From an uncultured Prevotella sp. (GTDB lineage: Bacteria; Bacteroidota; Bacteroidia; Bacteroidales; Bacteroidaceae), in contig CALFGU010000026.1 in assembly GCA_937877685.1 (NCBI GenBank), positions 1-17,289 of the forward strand: a stretch of 17,289 nucleotides of DNA, written 5' to 3'. Below the pieces are notes generated by a model. That model had not been told where the DNA came from, did no database searches, and worked only from the letters and a program-made list of their open reading frames with translations. The position numbers and the translations under genes were made by a program. Below, piece after piece: positions 1-7,357 of the stretch (position 1 is the stretch's first letter; each line of letters opens with the position of its first letter).

Positions 1-216
1 GAGTACGAAAAGAAACCTTGGCTCACGCTTGGTCAAATCTCTTGCGCCGATGTGAATGCCGACCTCGCGCAGTGCGGACTTTCGGGTTCGCCCACGAAGG
101 TGAAGAGCATCGAAAATATTGTCTTCAAGGCAAAGGAAAGCAAGGTGCTCACCGGTTCGGACGAAGATATCAAGGGACTCATGGCAGAACTCTTGGCAAA
201 TCACACTATTGGATAA
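1..216 (+). CDS. etfB: Electron transfer flavoprotein beta subunit, C-terminal fragment
   Basis: The window opens inside this gene; only the last 71 codons and the TAA stop are present, in frame 1. The fragment reads EYEKKPWLTLGQ and then has GLSGSPTKVKSIE, which matches the GLxGSPTKV stretch near the end of EtfB proteins, followed by a charged helix that ends the chain. EtfB binds AMP or, in bifurcating types, a second FAD, and pairs with EtfA to carry electrons in the cytoplasm. The etfA start follows within 16 to 22 bases, so the two are surely one transcript. The nucleotide-binding part lies outside the window, so the EtfB subtype cannot be judged here. Confidence 0.9.
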   Translation, partial: EYEKKPWLTLGQISCADVNADLAQCGLSGSPTKVKSIENIVFKAKESKVLTGSDEDIKGLMAELLANHTIG

Positions 217-238
217 TTTACTAAGGCAAACAATGACT

Positions 239-1252
239 ATGAACAGTGTATATGTTTACTGCGAACTTGAAGGCACGCAGGTTGCCGAAGTAAGTCAGGA
301 ACTCCTCTCGAAGGGTCGCAAATTGGCGGACACTTTGGGCGTGAAGTTAGAAGCCGTGGCTGCCGGAAGTGGCATTACGGGAAAAGTGGAACAGCAAATC
401 TTGCCCTACGGCGTAGATAAGCTCCACATCTTTGACGCCCCCGGACTTTTCCCCTACACATCGTTGCCCCACTCTTCGATTTTGATTAACCTCTTCAAGC
501 AAGAACAACCCCAAATCTGCTTGATGGGCGCAACTGTTATCGGTCGCGACCTCGGCCCTCGCGTTTCTTCAGCGCTCCATTCGGGATTGACAGCCGACTG
601 TACGGCACTCGAAATTGGCAGTCACGAAGATAAGCGTGCGGGTAAGGTATATGATCAGTTGCTTTACCAAATCCGTCCTGCTTTTGGCGGTAACATTGTG
701 GCAACAATTATTAACCCCGAAAACCGTCCGCAGATGGCTACCGTGCGTAGCGGAGTGATGAAGGCGGAAGTGCTTGATGCGAACTACCCCGGCGAAGTTG
801 TCGTTGAGGATGTGGCGAAGTTCGTGCCCGAAACGGATTATGTAGTGAAGGTTATCGACCGCCAGGTAGAAAAAGCAAGTTCTAATCTCAAGGGTGCGCC
901 TATCGTCATTGCCGGAGGTTATGGCGTGGGTTCGAAGGAGAATTTTGAACTGCTTTATGCCCTTGCTAAGGAAATCCATGCCGAAGTGGGTGCGAGCCGT
1001 GCGGCGATTGACGCAGGATTCTGTGAGCACAACATGCAAATTGGTCAGACAGGTGTGACCGTACGCCCCAAGGTGTATATCGCATGTGGTATTTCCGGCG
1101 CCATTCAGCACGTAGCGGGGATGAAAGAAAGCGGTATCATCATTTCTATCAACACAGACCCCAACGCGCCTATCAACCAAATTGCGGACTACGTGATTAA
1201 TGGTTCGGTAGAAGAGGTGTTGCCCAAAATGATTAAGTATTATAAGGGCTAA
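239..1252 (+). CDS. etfA: Electron transfer flavoprotein alpha subunit
   Basis: Cytoplasmic FAD-binding subunit that, with EtfB, shuttles electrons between acyl-CoA dehydrogenase and another carrier. The 337-residue product has the usual length. Residues 1-200 form the N-terminal domain, with RPAFGGN near 146-152 and RPQMATVRSGVM near 163-174. The C-terminal FAD domain carries VGASRAAIDAGF (250-261), QTG (270-272) and the EtfA signature GISGAIQHVAGM (284-295); Ser253, Arg254, Thr271 and His291 match the flavin contacts known in the family. The usual GGRG turn reads GGYG (226-229). I chose ATG 239 because the protein then begins MNSVYVYCE, as family members do. The in-frame ATG at 233 is equally possible, and the reading frame is open further upstream to 119, but that part overlaps etfB and is not EtfA-like. 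There is no clear ribosome binding site. Confidence 0.95.
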   Translation: MNSVYVYCELEGTQVAEVSQELLSKGRKLADTLGVKLEAVAAGSGITGKVEQQILPYGVDKLHIFDAPGLFPYTSLPHSSILINLFKQEQPQICLMGATVIGRDLGPRVSSALHSGLTADCTALEIGSHEDKRAGKVYDQLLYQIRPAFGGNIVATIINPENRPQMATVRSGVMKAEVLDANYPGEVVVEDVAKFVPETDYVVKVIDRQVEKASSNLKGAPIVIAGGYGVGSKENFELLYALAKEIHAEVGASRAAIDAGFCEHNMQIGQTGVTVRPKVYIACGISGAIQHVAGMKESGIIISINTDPNAPINQIADYVINGSVEEVLPKMIKYYKG

Positions 1253-1332
1253 CGAACTTTAGTAGACGAGTTTACAGGTACGAGTAAACAAGATAGTTTG
1301 CGAGATAAACTTCTATAAGTTCCGCATGGCAG

Positions 1333-1356
1333 TTTTACATTGTACGCTGTGTAAAA
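1333..1356 (+). other. Short inverted repeat in etfA-acd spacer
   Basis: TTTTACA (1333-1339) and TGTAAAA (1350-1356) can pair around a 10-base loop in the 155-base spacer between etfA and the acyl-CoA dehydrogenase. No T-run follows, so it is not a typical terminator. It could be an RNA stem within a shared transcript or an operator; the sequence alone does not decide. Confidence 0.4.
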
Positions 1357-1358
1357 GT

Positions 1359-1386
1359 TGTACTCTGTGCTCTGTACTCTGTACTC
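1359..1386 (+). repeat. TGTACTC tandem repeat (4 x 7 bp)
   Basis: Four head-to-tail copies of the 7-mer TGTACTC lie 21 bases before the acyl-CoA dehydrogenase start; the second copy has one change (TGTGCTC). The same motif family fills the mreB-mreC gap at 11895-12046, so it is dispersed in this genome and not specific to one gene. Confidence 0.85.
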
Positions 1387-1407
1387 TAAAATAAATTTCT
1401 CAAAGTT

Positions 1408-3117
1408 ATGGCTAACTATTATAGCGACATAAAAGAACTTCAGTTCGAACTCAACCATCCGCTCATGGAGCGAATTGTTGAACTTAAGGAGCGCAACTTC
1501 CGCGATAAGGAAACGTTTGACGAAGCTCCTCTTGATTATCCCGACGCGATGGACTCTTACGACAAGGTGCTCGACATCGTGGGCGACATTACGGCAAACG
1601 TGATTAAGCCCAACTCAGAAGGTGTTGACGCCGAGGGACCTCATTGCGAAAATGGCAGAGTGCGTTACGCTTCGGGCACTTACGACAACCTCCAAGCCAT
1701 GGTTGGCGCAGGAATGAATGGGATGACCATGCCCCGCCGTTTCGGTGGGTTGAACTTCCCTATCACTCCTTATACCATGTGTGCCGAAATCGTGGCAGCA
1801 GCCGATGCAGGTTTCAGCAATATTTGGAGTTTGCAAGACTGTATTGAGACCCTCTACGAATTTGGTAACGAAGACCAGCACAGCCGTTTCATCCCCCGCA
1901 TCTGCCAAGGCGAAACAATGTCTATGGACCTCACCGAACCCGACGCAGGTTCCGACCTCCAGAGCGTAATGCTCAAGGCAACGTATGATGAAGCCGAAGG
2001 TTGCTGGCGCTTGAACGGTTGTAAGCGCTTTATTACCAATGGTGACGCGCAACTTCACTTGGTGCTCGCACGTTCTGAAGAAGGAACGACCGACGGACGC
2101 GGTTTGTCTATGTTTATCTACGACAAGAATGACGGTGGGGTAGATGTGCGCCGCATTGAAAATAAGTTGGGTATCCACGGGTCGCCCACGTGCGAACTCG
2201 TGTATAAGAACGCTAAGGCGGAACTCTGTGGCGACCGTAAGTTGGGGCTTATTAAATACGTAATGGCCTTGATGAACGGTGCGCGCCTCGGTATTGCTGC
2301 GCAGAGTGTGGGACTTTCACAGGCGGCTTACAACGAAGCCCTCGCTTATGCCCGCGACCGCAAGCAGTTTGGTAAGGAAATTATCAACTTCCCCGCCGTG
2401 AGCGACATGCTCTCACTCATGAAGGCGAAATTGGATGCCGGCCGTGCGCTTCTCTATCAGACTTCACGCTACGTAGATATCTACAAGGCACTCGAAGACA
2501 TTGCCCGCGAACGCAAGCTTGAGGCAGAGGAGCGTCAGGAACTCAAGAAGTTCTCAAAACTTGCCGACTCGCTCACACCCCTTGCCAAGGGTATGAACTC
2601 AGAATACTGCAACCAGAATGCGTACGACTGTATCCAGGTGCACGGTGGTTCAGGTTTCATGATGGAATACTTCTGTCAGCAAATCTACCGCGATGCGCGT
2701 ATCACAAGTATCTATGAAGGTACCACGCAGTTGCAGGTAGTGGCAGCCATTCGTTACGTGACCAACGGTGCATACCTCGCCCTCATGCGCGACTACGAAG
2801 CAGTGCCCGCGGCTCCTGAATTTGCTTCGCTTATTGAGCGTGCAAAGGCCATGGCTGATAAGTTTGAGGCGGCTACAACTCATGTAAAGGAAGCTGCAAA
2901 TGCAGAATTCCACGATCTTTGTGCACGCCACCTCTACGAAATGGCGGCAAGCATCATCATGCTTCACCTCCTCACGCAGAACGCTACACGTTGTCCCGAA
3001 ATGTTTGCGAAGAGCGCCCGCGTTTATGCAAATTATGTTGAGGCAGAAGTGATGAAGCATTACACATGGGTGATGAATCTCACGCCTGAAACTATGGAAG
3101 ACTACAAGCAGGCGTAA
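1408..3117 (+). CDS. Acyl-CoA dehydrogenase, long form with C-terminal extension
   Basis: FAD enzyme that oxidises an acyl-CoA to its 2-enoyl form (or runs in reverse) and exchanges electrons with EtfAB, whose genes lie just upstream. Visible family marks: TEPDAGSDL (176-184) in the flavin-binding middle domain, RFITNGD (207-213), ARDRKQFGK (315-323), VHGGSGFM (411-418), and IYEGT (435-439), where Glu437 matches the catalytic base of short- and medium-chain enzymes. At 569 residues it is much longer than the roughly 380 of classic enzymes. The surplus is a charged helical insert near 355-390 and a helical domain after about 460, as in the long acyl-CoA dehydrogenases with an extra C-terminal domain. 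The start MANYYSDIKELQF gives a natural N-terminus. The substrate cannot be read from the sequence. A terminator follows. Confidence 0.93.
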   Translation: MANYYSDIKELQFELNHPLMERIVELKERNFRDKETFDEAPLDYPDAMDSYDKVLDIVGDITANVIKPNSEGVDAEGPHCENGRVRYASGTYDNLQAMVGAGMNGMTMPRRFGGLNFPITPYTMCAEIVAAADAGFSNIWSLQDCIETLYEFGNEDQHSRFIPRICQGETMSMDLTEPDAGSDLQSVMLKATYDEAEGCWRLNGCKRFITNGDAQLHLVLARSEEGTTDGRGLSMFIYDKNDGGVDVRRIENKLGIHGSPTCELVYKNAKAELCGDRKLGLIKYVMALMNGARLGIAAQSVGLSQAAYNEALAYARDRKQFGKEIINFPAVSDMLSLMKAKLDAGRALLYQTSRYVDIYKALEDIARERKLEAEERQELKKFSKLADSLTPLAKGMNSEYCNQNAYDCIQVHGGSGFMMEYFCQQIYRDARITSIYEGTTQLQVVAAIRYVTNGAYLALMRDYEAVPAAPEFASLIERAKAMADKFEAATTHVKEAANAEFHDLCARHLYEMAASIIMLHLLTQNATRCPEMFAKSARVYANYVEAEVMKHYTWVMNLTPETMEDYKQA

Positions 3118-3141
3118 CCCGTTTGCTCAGTGAATAATGAC

Positions 3142-3184
3142 AAATGGAGGATTGCTGACTCGCGTCGGTAACCTCCATTTTTTT
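3142..3184 (+). terminator. Rho-independent terminator after acyl-CoA dehydrogenase
   Basis: AAATGGAGG (3142-3150) pairs perfectly with CCTCCATTT (3172-3180), and the T-run continues to 3184. It lies 25 bases after the stop codon and closes the etfB-etfA-acd unit. Confidence 0.85.
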
Positions 3185-3574
3185 GATGTTATAGTCCCTC
3201 CCGTTTTTATATCTCATTCAGTAGGGAAACTATGATTTGCGAAATCTTAAAACAAAGTCTTAAATTGACGGCACAAAGCCTTTAATAGGACGCGCAATTT
3301 GAGAGTTTGTTGCGCTACTAAGAGGTTTAGAATTTAGAATGTGCGATGAAGGGGCGTAAGTGTGGAAATTTTACGTTTTCAGTAGTGATGTTCTCGCTAT
3401 ATAATATATTAAATGTGTATAACGCATGAGTCTGGACTTTCGCTAAAACTCTGGAATCATGCGCGCAGATTAACTTTTTGCAAAAGAAAACCCTTTTCTG
3501 CCTACATAATGTTTACTGTTTGCCCTGCCTAAGTGAGCAATTTGGTAGATTTTATCATTTTTTTACAAAAAGTA
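3185..3574 (+). other. Non-coding stretch between etf-acd unit and lipoprotein
   Basis: About 390 A/T-rich bases with no believable reading frame. It holds copy A of the dispersed two-block element (3249-3304) and a 7-bp inverted repeat, CGCATGA (3423-3429) with TCATGCG (3457-3463), around a 27-base loop. Just inside the second arm and just after the first, the loop repeats the short motif TCTGGA. It could contain a small RNA or an operator, but no promoter matching the consensus was seen for one. Confidence 0.5.
3249..3304 (+). repeat. Dispersed intergenic element, copy A
   Basis: Block 1, AAAACAAAGTCTTAAAT (3249-3265), is followed after 29 bases by block 2, CAATTTGAGA (3295-3304). Both blocks recur exactly, in the same order and orientation and with a 30-base gap, at 16946-17002. 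A looser relative lies at 9892-9959. No protein reading is shared. Confidence 0.7.
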
Positions 3575-3605
3575 TTTGCTAAGCACAAAAAAAATAATAC
3601 CTTTG
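3575..3605 (+). promoter_or_regulatory. Bacteroidetes-type promoter of BACON lipoprotein
   Basis: The -33 element TTTG (3575-3578) and the -7 element TACCTTTG (3598-3605) are separated by exactly 19 bases. This fits the primary sigma factor consensus known for Bacteroides. Transcription should start near 3610, leaving a leader of about 50 A/T-rich bases before the ATG at 3662. Confidence 0.85.
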
Positions 3606-3661
3606 CGACCTGTATAGAAAAAACAGGAATTTTAAAATTAACAAAATAAAAACTAAACGAC

Positions 3662-4783
3662 ATGAAGAAAATGTTTTTCTATGCCGCAGCGCTTTGCTTA
3701 ACTGCGGTTGGTTTCGTTTCTTGTACAGGTGAGGACGAAGCATTCCCTGCTCCCGTTGTGAGCATCACTGAAGAAGAAGTTGCTGTTCCTGCTGAAGGTG
3801 GCGCAGTAAGTTTCAACTTGACAGCTCCTACAAACGCAGCGTTCACAGTGAAGACTCCCGAATGGATTGAGTTTAACGAAAATGCAACTGTTTCTCGCGG
3901 TGTGAATTCTTCAGCAGCTTATCACTTCACAGTTGCTCCCACAGAATCTTGCCAGGAACGTACAGGTACAATTTATATTGTTGCTGCAAACGGTCTTCAA
4001 GACTCTTTGGTTGTAGTTCAGGAGGGTATTGAACTTGCTGTTGATAAGACAGAAGTTATGGCTCCTGCTGGTGGTGGTGAGTTGGTAGTGGCGCTTACAG
4101 CTGCTAATGGTTATCAGGTTTCTTGCCCTGAATGGATCACAATGGTAGAAGACCCTGCAACAACTCACGTTGGTGTTCAGACTGCAGAAGTAACATTCGC
4201 AATTGCTGAAAACACAGAAGCAGGCGAACGTGTTGGTGAAATCGTATTTACTTGTGGCGACGCTTGTGGTCAGGAAGTTAAAATTACTGTAGGTCAGAAG
4301 GCAGGTTTGGATCTCACTAAGATGGTGAAGTATTCAGGTAAGATGGTTTCTGAAGAGTATGGTGATGAATACGATGCTACTATCGGTCTCGTTTGGGACG
4401 AAGAAGATCCCAGCGTAGTGACAGTTTGTAACCTCGATCCTTACTTCGCACAAAACGGTTTGACTGTAGATCGTGGTGTGAACTTTGTTAAGGCTCAGTA
4501 CTTCAGCGAAGAAAACATCATTGCTATTCCCTTCCAGTCTTCACTCAATGTGACATTGAACGATCCTAACTATGGTTTGATGGACTTCTCTGTAGGTGCT
4601 TTGGATGCTCCCAGCCTTGCAAGCGCAAGTAATTACGACCACGTATATATGCAGTTGAGCGACGATAAGTCAACTATCACAATTGCTAATGTGTTGTGTA
4701 CTTTGGTTACAGTACAAGGTCAGTTCGGTGGTTACTATGACGCTTATCGCGGTGGCATTGTTTTGACAAAGGTTGCAGAATAA
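3662..4783 (+). CDS. Lipoprotein with two BACON-like domains
   Basis: The 373-residue product begins MKKMFFYAAALCLTAVGFVSC, a type II signal peptide whose lipidated cysteine is Cys21. The mature end, CTGEDE, is acidic at +4 to +6, which resembles the export signal that sends Bacteroidetes lipoproteins to the cell surface. Two tandem beta-sandwich repeats follow (about 32-121 and 123-212). Each has the GG-rich first strand (AEGGAV; AGGGEL), the conserved PEWI (67-70; 156-159) and a closing VxVxQ(E/K)G strand, as in BACON domains, which often sit at the N-terminus of carbohydrate- or mucin-associated proteins. Residues 214-373 are a beta-rich domain I do not recognise, holding the acidic stretch EEYGDEYD. 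It has its own promoter and terminator, so it is a single-gene unit. Its ligand is unknown; no catalytic motif is visible. Confidence 0.85.
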   Translation: MKKMFFYAAALCLTAVGFVSCTGEDEAFPAPVVSITEEEVAVPAEGGAVSFNLTAPTNAAFTVKTPEWIEFNENATVSRGVNSSAAYHFTVAPTESCQERTGTIYIVAANGLQDSLVVVQEGIELAVDKTEVMAPAGGGELVVALTAANGYQVSCPEWITMVEDPATTHVGVQTAEVTFAIAENTEAGERVGEIVFTCGDACGQEVKITVGQKAGLDLTKMVKYSGKMVSEEYGDEYDATIGLVWDEEDPSVVTVCNLDPYFAQNGLTVDRGVNFVKAQYFSEENIIAIPFQSSLNVTLNDPNYGLMDFSVGALDAPSLASASNYDHVYMQLSDDKSTITIANVLCTLVTVQGQFGGYYDAYRGGIVLTKVAE

Positions 4784-4816
4784 ACAAAGTGACAACTTAG
4801 TTATTCAAATAAATAT

Positions 4817-4851
4817 AATACTGTCGGTGCTTGCATCGGCAGTATTTTTTT
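4817..4851 (+). terminator. Rho-independent terminator after BACON lipoprotein
   Basis: AATACTGTCGGTGC (4817-4830) pairs with GCATCGGCAGTATT (4833-4846) using two G-U pairs. The tight hairpin is followed by a T-run to 4851. Confidence 0.88.
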
Positions 4852-4948
4852 ATTTAATTGTAGTAGCAAATTTTTTCATTATAAACAGCTATAAGTAAGA
4901 AAGTCGCTTTTTTTCAGTGAAAATGCTTAATAATCTTCAGATTTTTAT

Positions 4949-4956
4949 TAATTTTG
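4949..4956 (+). promoter_or_regulatory. Possible -7 element of ppiD-like gene
   Basis: TAATTTTG fits the TAnnTTTG -7 consensus and lies 63 bases before the start codon, after the previous terminator. No good TTTG lies 19 bases upstream, so the promoter call rests on the -7 element and its position. Confidence 0.45.
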
Positions 4957-5019
4957 CGCGACAAAGTGGACTCCTCCGCTTTCTCTGGTGAAATTAATAA
5001 TCAATAAATAAATAAACTA

Positions 5020-7236
5020 ATGGCAGCATTACAAACAATCAGAAACCACGGAGCCTTGATCGTAGGTGCTATAGGTCTTGGTCTTTTTGGTTTTATTGCC
5101 GGCGACCTTTTTAACGCTATTGAAACTACAGCAGCGTTCAATAAGCAGCAGGCAGGTGAAGTGGACGGCACTTCAATTGACATTAACGAGTATAACCAAC
5201 TTGTTGAAGAAAGAACACAAGTAAGAAAGATTATGCTCACATTGCAGGGACAACCCGGCAATCTCACTGACGCACAAGTGCAGCAGATTCGCGATGAAGT
5301 GTGGAATGAATTTGTTCGCTTACAAATCATCGAAAAGCAAGCAGAAGAAGCAGGTATTCAAGTAACTACTGCTGACATTCAAAACGCACTCGTTAAGGGT
5401 GAATCACAAAGTCTTCAAGTGTTGGTACCTTTCTTCGGCACACCTGAAGGCAAGTTTGATTACACCAGACTTCAAGAGTTCTTGAAGACAAAAGACCAAA
5501 CAATTGCTCAAGCTCAGCAAGCAAATGACGATGCAATGCTTGAACAAATCAATTCTATTTACACAATTTGGAAGTTCTCAGAAAAGCAGTTGCGTCAGGA
5601 ACTTCTTCAATCAAAGTTCTATACTCTTCTCAGCAGCACTTGTGTTGCAAGTCCTTTGATTGCAAAGTTGGATTCTGCTGATAATAACCAAAAGCGCGTT
5701 ATCGTAGCAGCTCTTCCTTTTAACGCAATTTCTGATGACGAAGTTTCTGTAACTGATGCAGATCTTCAAGCAGTATATGAAGCAAACAAAACATCTTACA
5801 AACTTAATTCTCCTGTAAGTAGCGTTAAGTATATTGATGTTGAAGTTCGCCCTGACTCTGCTGACTTGGCAAACCTTACAGCTGAAGTTGAACAAATTGC
5901 AGAACAACTTCGTGCAGGTAATGATCCCGCCGCTACGGTAGCTGCAAGCAATTCATTGGTAGCTTATAGCAAAGTTCCCTTGCGTAAGGATGCGTTTAAG
6001 AGAATGACTGACATCTATGGTCGTCTTGATACAGCGGCTGTGGGTAGCGTTTGCGACGTATATTTTAACCCTGCTGACAATACAGTAAATACGTTCAAGC
6101 TTGTTTCTAAGGTTCAGGCTCCTGACTCAGTTCTTTTCCGTCGTGTCTTTGCGGTTGCTGCAGATATCGAAGCTAGCAAGACGCTTGCGGATAGTATTGT
6201 TACCGCAGTTAAGGGTGGTGCAAGTTTTGTGGAACTTGCTAAGAAGTATGAACAACCCACTGACTCTATGTGGATTACTTCTGCTCAATATGAGAATTCT
6301 GCGCTTGATGCAAATACAGAAAGCTTGATCAACCTCTTGAACAACACTAAGAAGGGTGAAGTTGCTGTGCTCAAATTTGATAACAATTACAGCATGGTGC
6401 TTGAAGTGCTCGACACTAAGAATGTTGTTGAAAAGTATGACGTAGCTGTTGTGAAGTGTTTGAACGAATTCTCTAAGGAAACTTACAATGCAGAACTCAG
6501 CAAGTTGAATAAGTTCCTTGCAGAAAACAAGACTATCGAAGACATTGAGAAGAACGCGCTTACATCAAGTTATATGATTCGCGATATTGACTTAGACGCA
6601 GCAAGCATTTCTCAAGATGCATACTTGCCTGGTCTTAAGGATGCCATTCGTTGGGCACTTGATGAAGCTGAAATCGGAAGTGTTTCTCGTATTTATGAAT
6701 GCGGAACGAATAAGGAACACCTTATCGTTATGGCATTAGTAGGTACTCACGAAGGTTACCTCGCTTGGGATAATAAGTCTGTAAAGGAAGGCCTCGAACG
6801 TCTTGCAAAGCAGAACAAGAAGGGCGAAAAGGCACTCGAACTTGTAGGTGCTCCTAAGTCTATTGAGGAAGCAGCAAAGATTGCTAACGTAGTAGTTGAC
6901 TCTGCGCTTACAACAAGTTTTGCTACTAATGCACGTGTTGCTGGAGTTAACCTTTCTGAACCCGCACTTTCAGGTGTAATCGCAGGTGCAAAAGTTGGCG
7001 ACTTCGTAGGTCCTATCAAGGGCGCTGGTGCAGTTTACTTCGTGCAGGTTGTTGAAGAAGTTCCCTCAGTTGTTCCTTACAACGAGACAAATGCGCTTCA
7101 GACAGCAACTCAGAAGTATATGAACAATATCATCAGCATGAGATATAGCATGTATGGTCAACCTGAGACTAACGAAGAGTTGGTTAACGCTTTGTTGCAG
7201 GATGTAGAAGTTGTTGACAATCGTTACAAGTTCTAA
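5020..7236 (+). CDS. PpiD/SurA-like membrane-anchored periplasmic chaperone
   Basis: The 738-residue protein starts MAALQTIRNHGALIVGAIGL, with a single membrane span at about 11-28 and the rest in the periplasm. This is the layout of PpiD, an inner-membrane chaperone for newly exported envelope proteins. After the anchor comes GEVDGTSIDINEYNQLVEE (from residue 47), the start of the SurA N-terminal-like chaperone domain, which runs to about 200 and is rich in helices and Gln. A parvulin-like region is expected in the middle (about 360-470), with FRRVFAVAADIEASKTLADSI resembling its first strand and helix. The clear parvulin marks, such as a GGDLG-type turn, are missing, so isomerase activity is doubtful. 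The C-terminal part is also helical and lacks a named motif. It stands alone between two terminators. Confidence 0.85.
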   Translation: MAALQTIRNHGALIVGAIGLGLFGFIAGDLFNAIETTAAFNKQQAGEVDGTSIDINEYNQLVEERTQVRKIMLTLQGQPGNLTDAQVQQIRDEVWNEFVRLQIIEKQAEEAGIQVTTADIQNALVKGESQSLQVLVPFFGTPEGKFDYTRLQEFLKTKDQTIAQAQQANDDAMLEQINSIYTIWKFSEKQLRQELLQSKFYTLLSSTCVASPLIAKLDSADNNQKRVIVAALPFNAISDDEVSVTDADLQAVYEANKTSYKLNSPVSSVKYIDVEVRPDSADLANLTAEVEQIAEQLRAGNDPAATVAASNSLVAYSKVPLRKDAFKRMTDIYGRLDTAAVGSVCDVYFNPADNTVNTFKLVSKVQAPDSVLFRRVFAVAADIEASKTLADSIVTAVKGGASFVELAKKYEQPTDSMWITSAQYENSALDANTESLINLLNNTKKGEVAVLKFDNNYSMVLEVLDTKNVVEKYDVAVVKCLNEFSKETYNAELSKLNKFLAENKTIEDIEKNALTSSYMIRDIDLDAASISQDAYLPGLKDAIRWALDEAEIGSVSRIYECGTNKEHLIVMALVGTHEGYLAWDNKSVKEGLERLAKQNKKGEKALELVGAPKSIEEAAKIANVVVDSALTTSFATNARVAGVNLSEPALSGVIAGAKVGDFVGPIKGAGAVYFVQVVEEVPSVVPYNETNALQTATQKYMNNIISMRYSMYGQPETNEELVNALLQDVEVVDNRYKF

Positions 7237-7290
7237 ACTCATTTGTATAAAAGTGACGCAAGTTAAACTTGCTACTTAATAAGAATCATT

Positions 7291-7325
7291 AGGACTGCGT
7301 CAGAAATGGCGCAGTCCTTTTTTTT
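7291..7325 (+). terminator. Rho-independent terminator after ppiD-like gene
   Basis: AGGACTGCGTCA (7291-7302) pairs with TGGCGCAGTCCT (7307-7318) through 12 pairs including one G-U, capped by a GAAA tetraloop (GNRA type). Eight T's follow to 7325. It lies only 32 bases before the mtgA start. Confidence 0.93.
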
Positions 7326-7357
7326 AATGTATAAGTCCTTTTTCTAAATCTATATTT

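Noticed and set aside
119..238. Longer EtfA starting inside etfB
   Set aside because: The extra part overlaps the end of etfB in another frame and has no EtfA likeness; the family start MNSVYVYCE lies at 239.
569..1180. Minus-strand open frame of 203 codons
   Set aside because: It lies fully opposite etfA, which is certain, and has no recognisable protein feature.
1249..1458. Minus-strand open frame of 69 codons in the etfA-acd gap
   Set aside because: It is largely reverse-translated repeat (VQSTEY-type) and overlaps the acd start.
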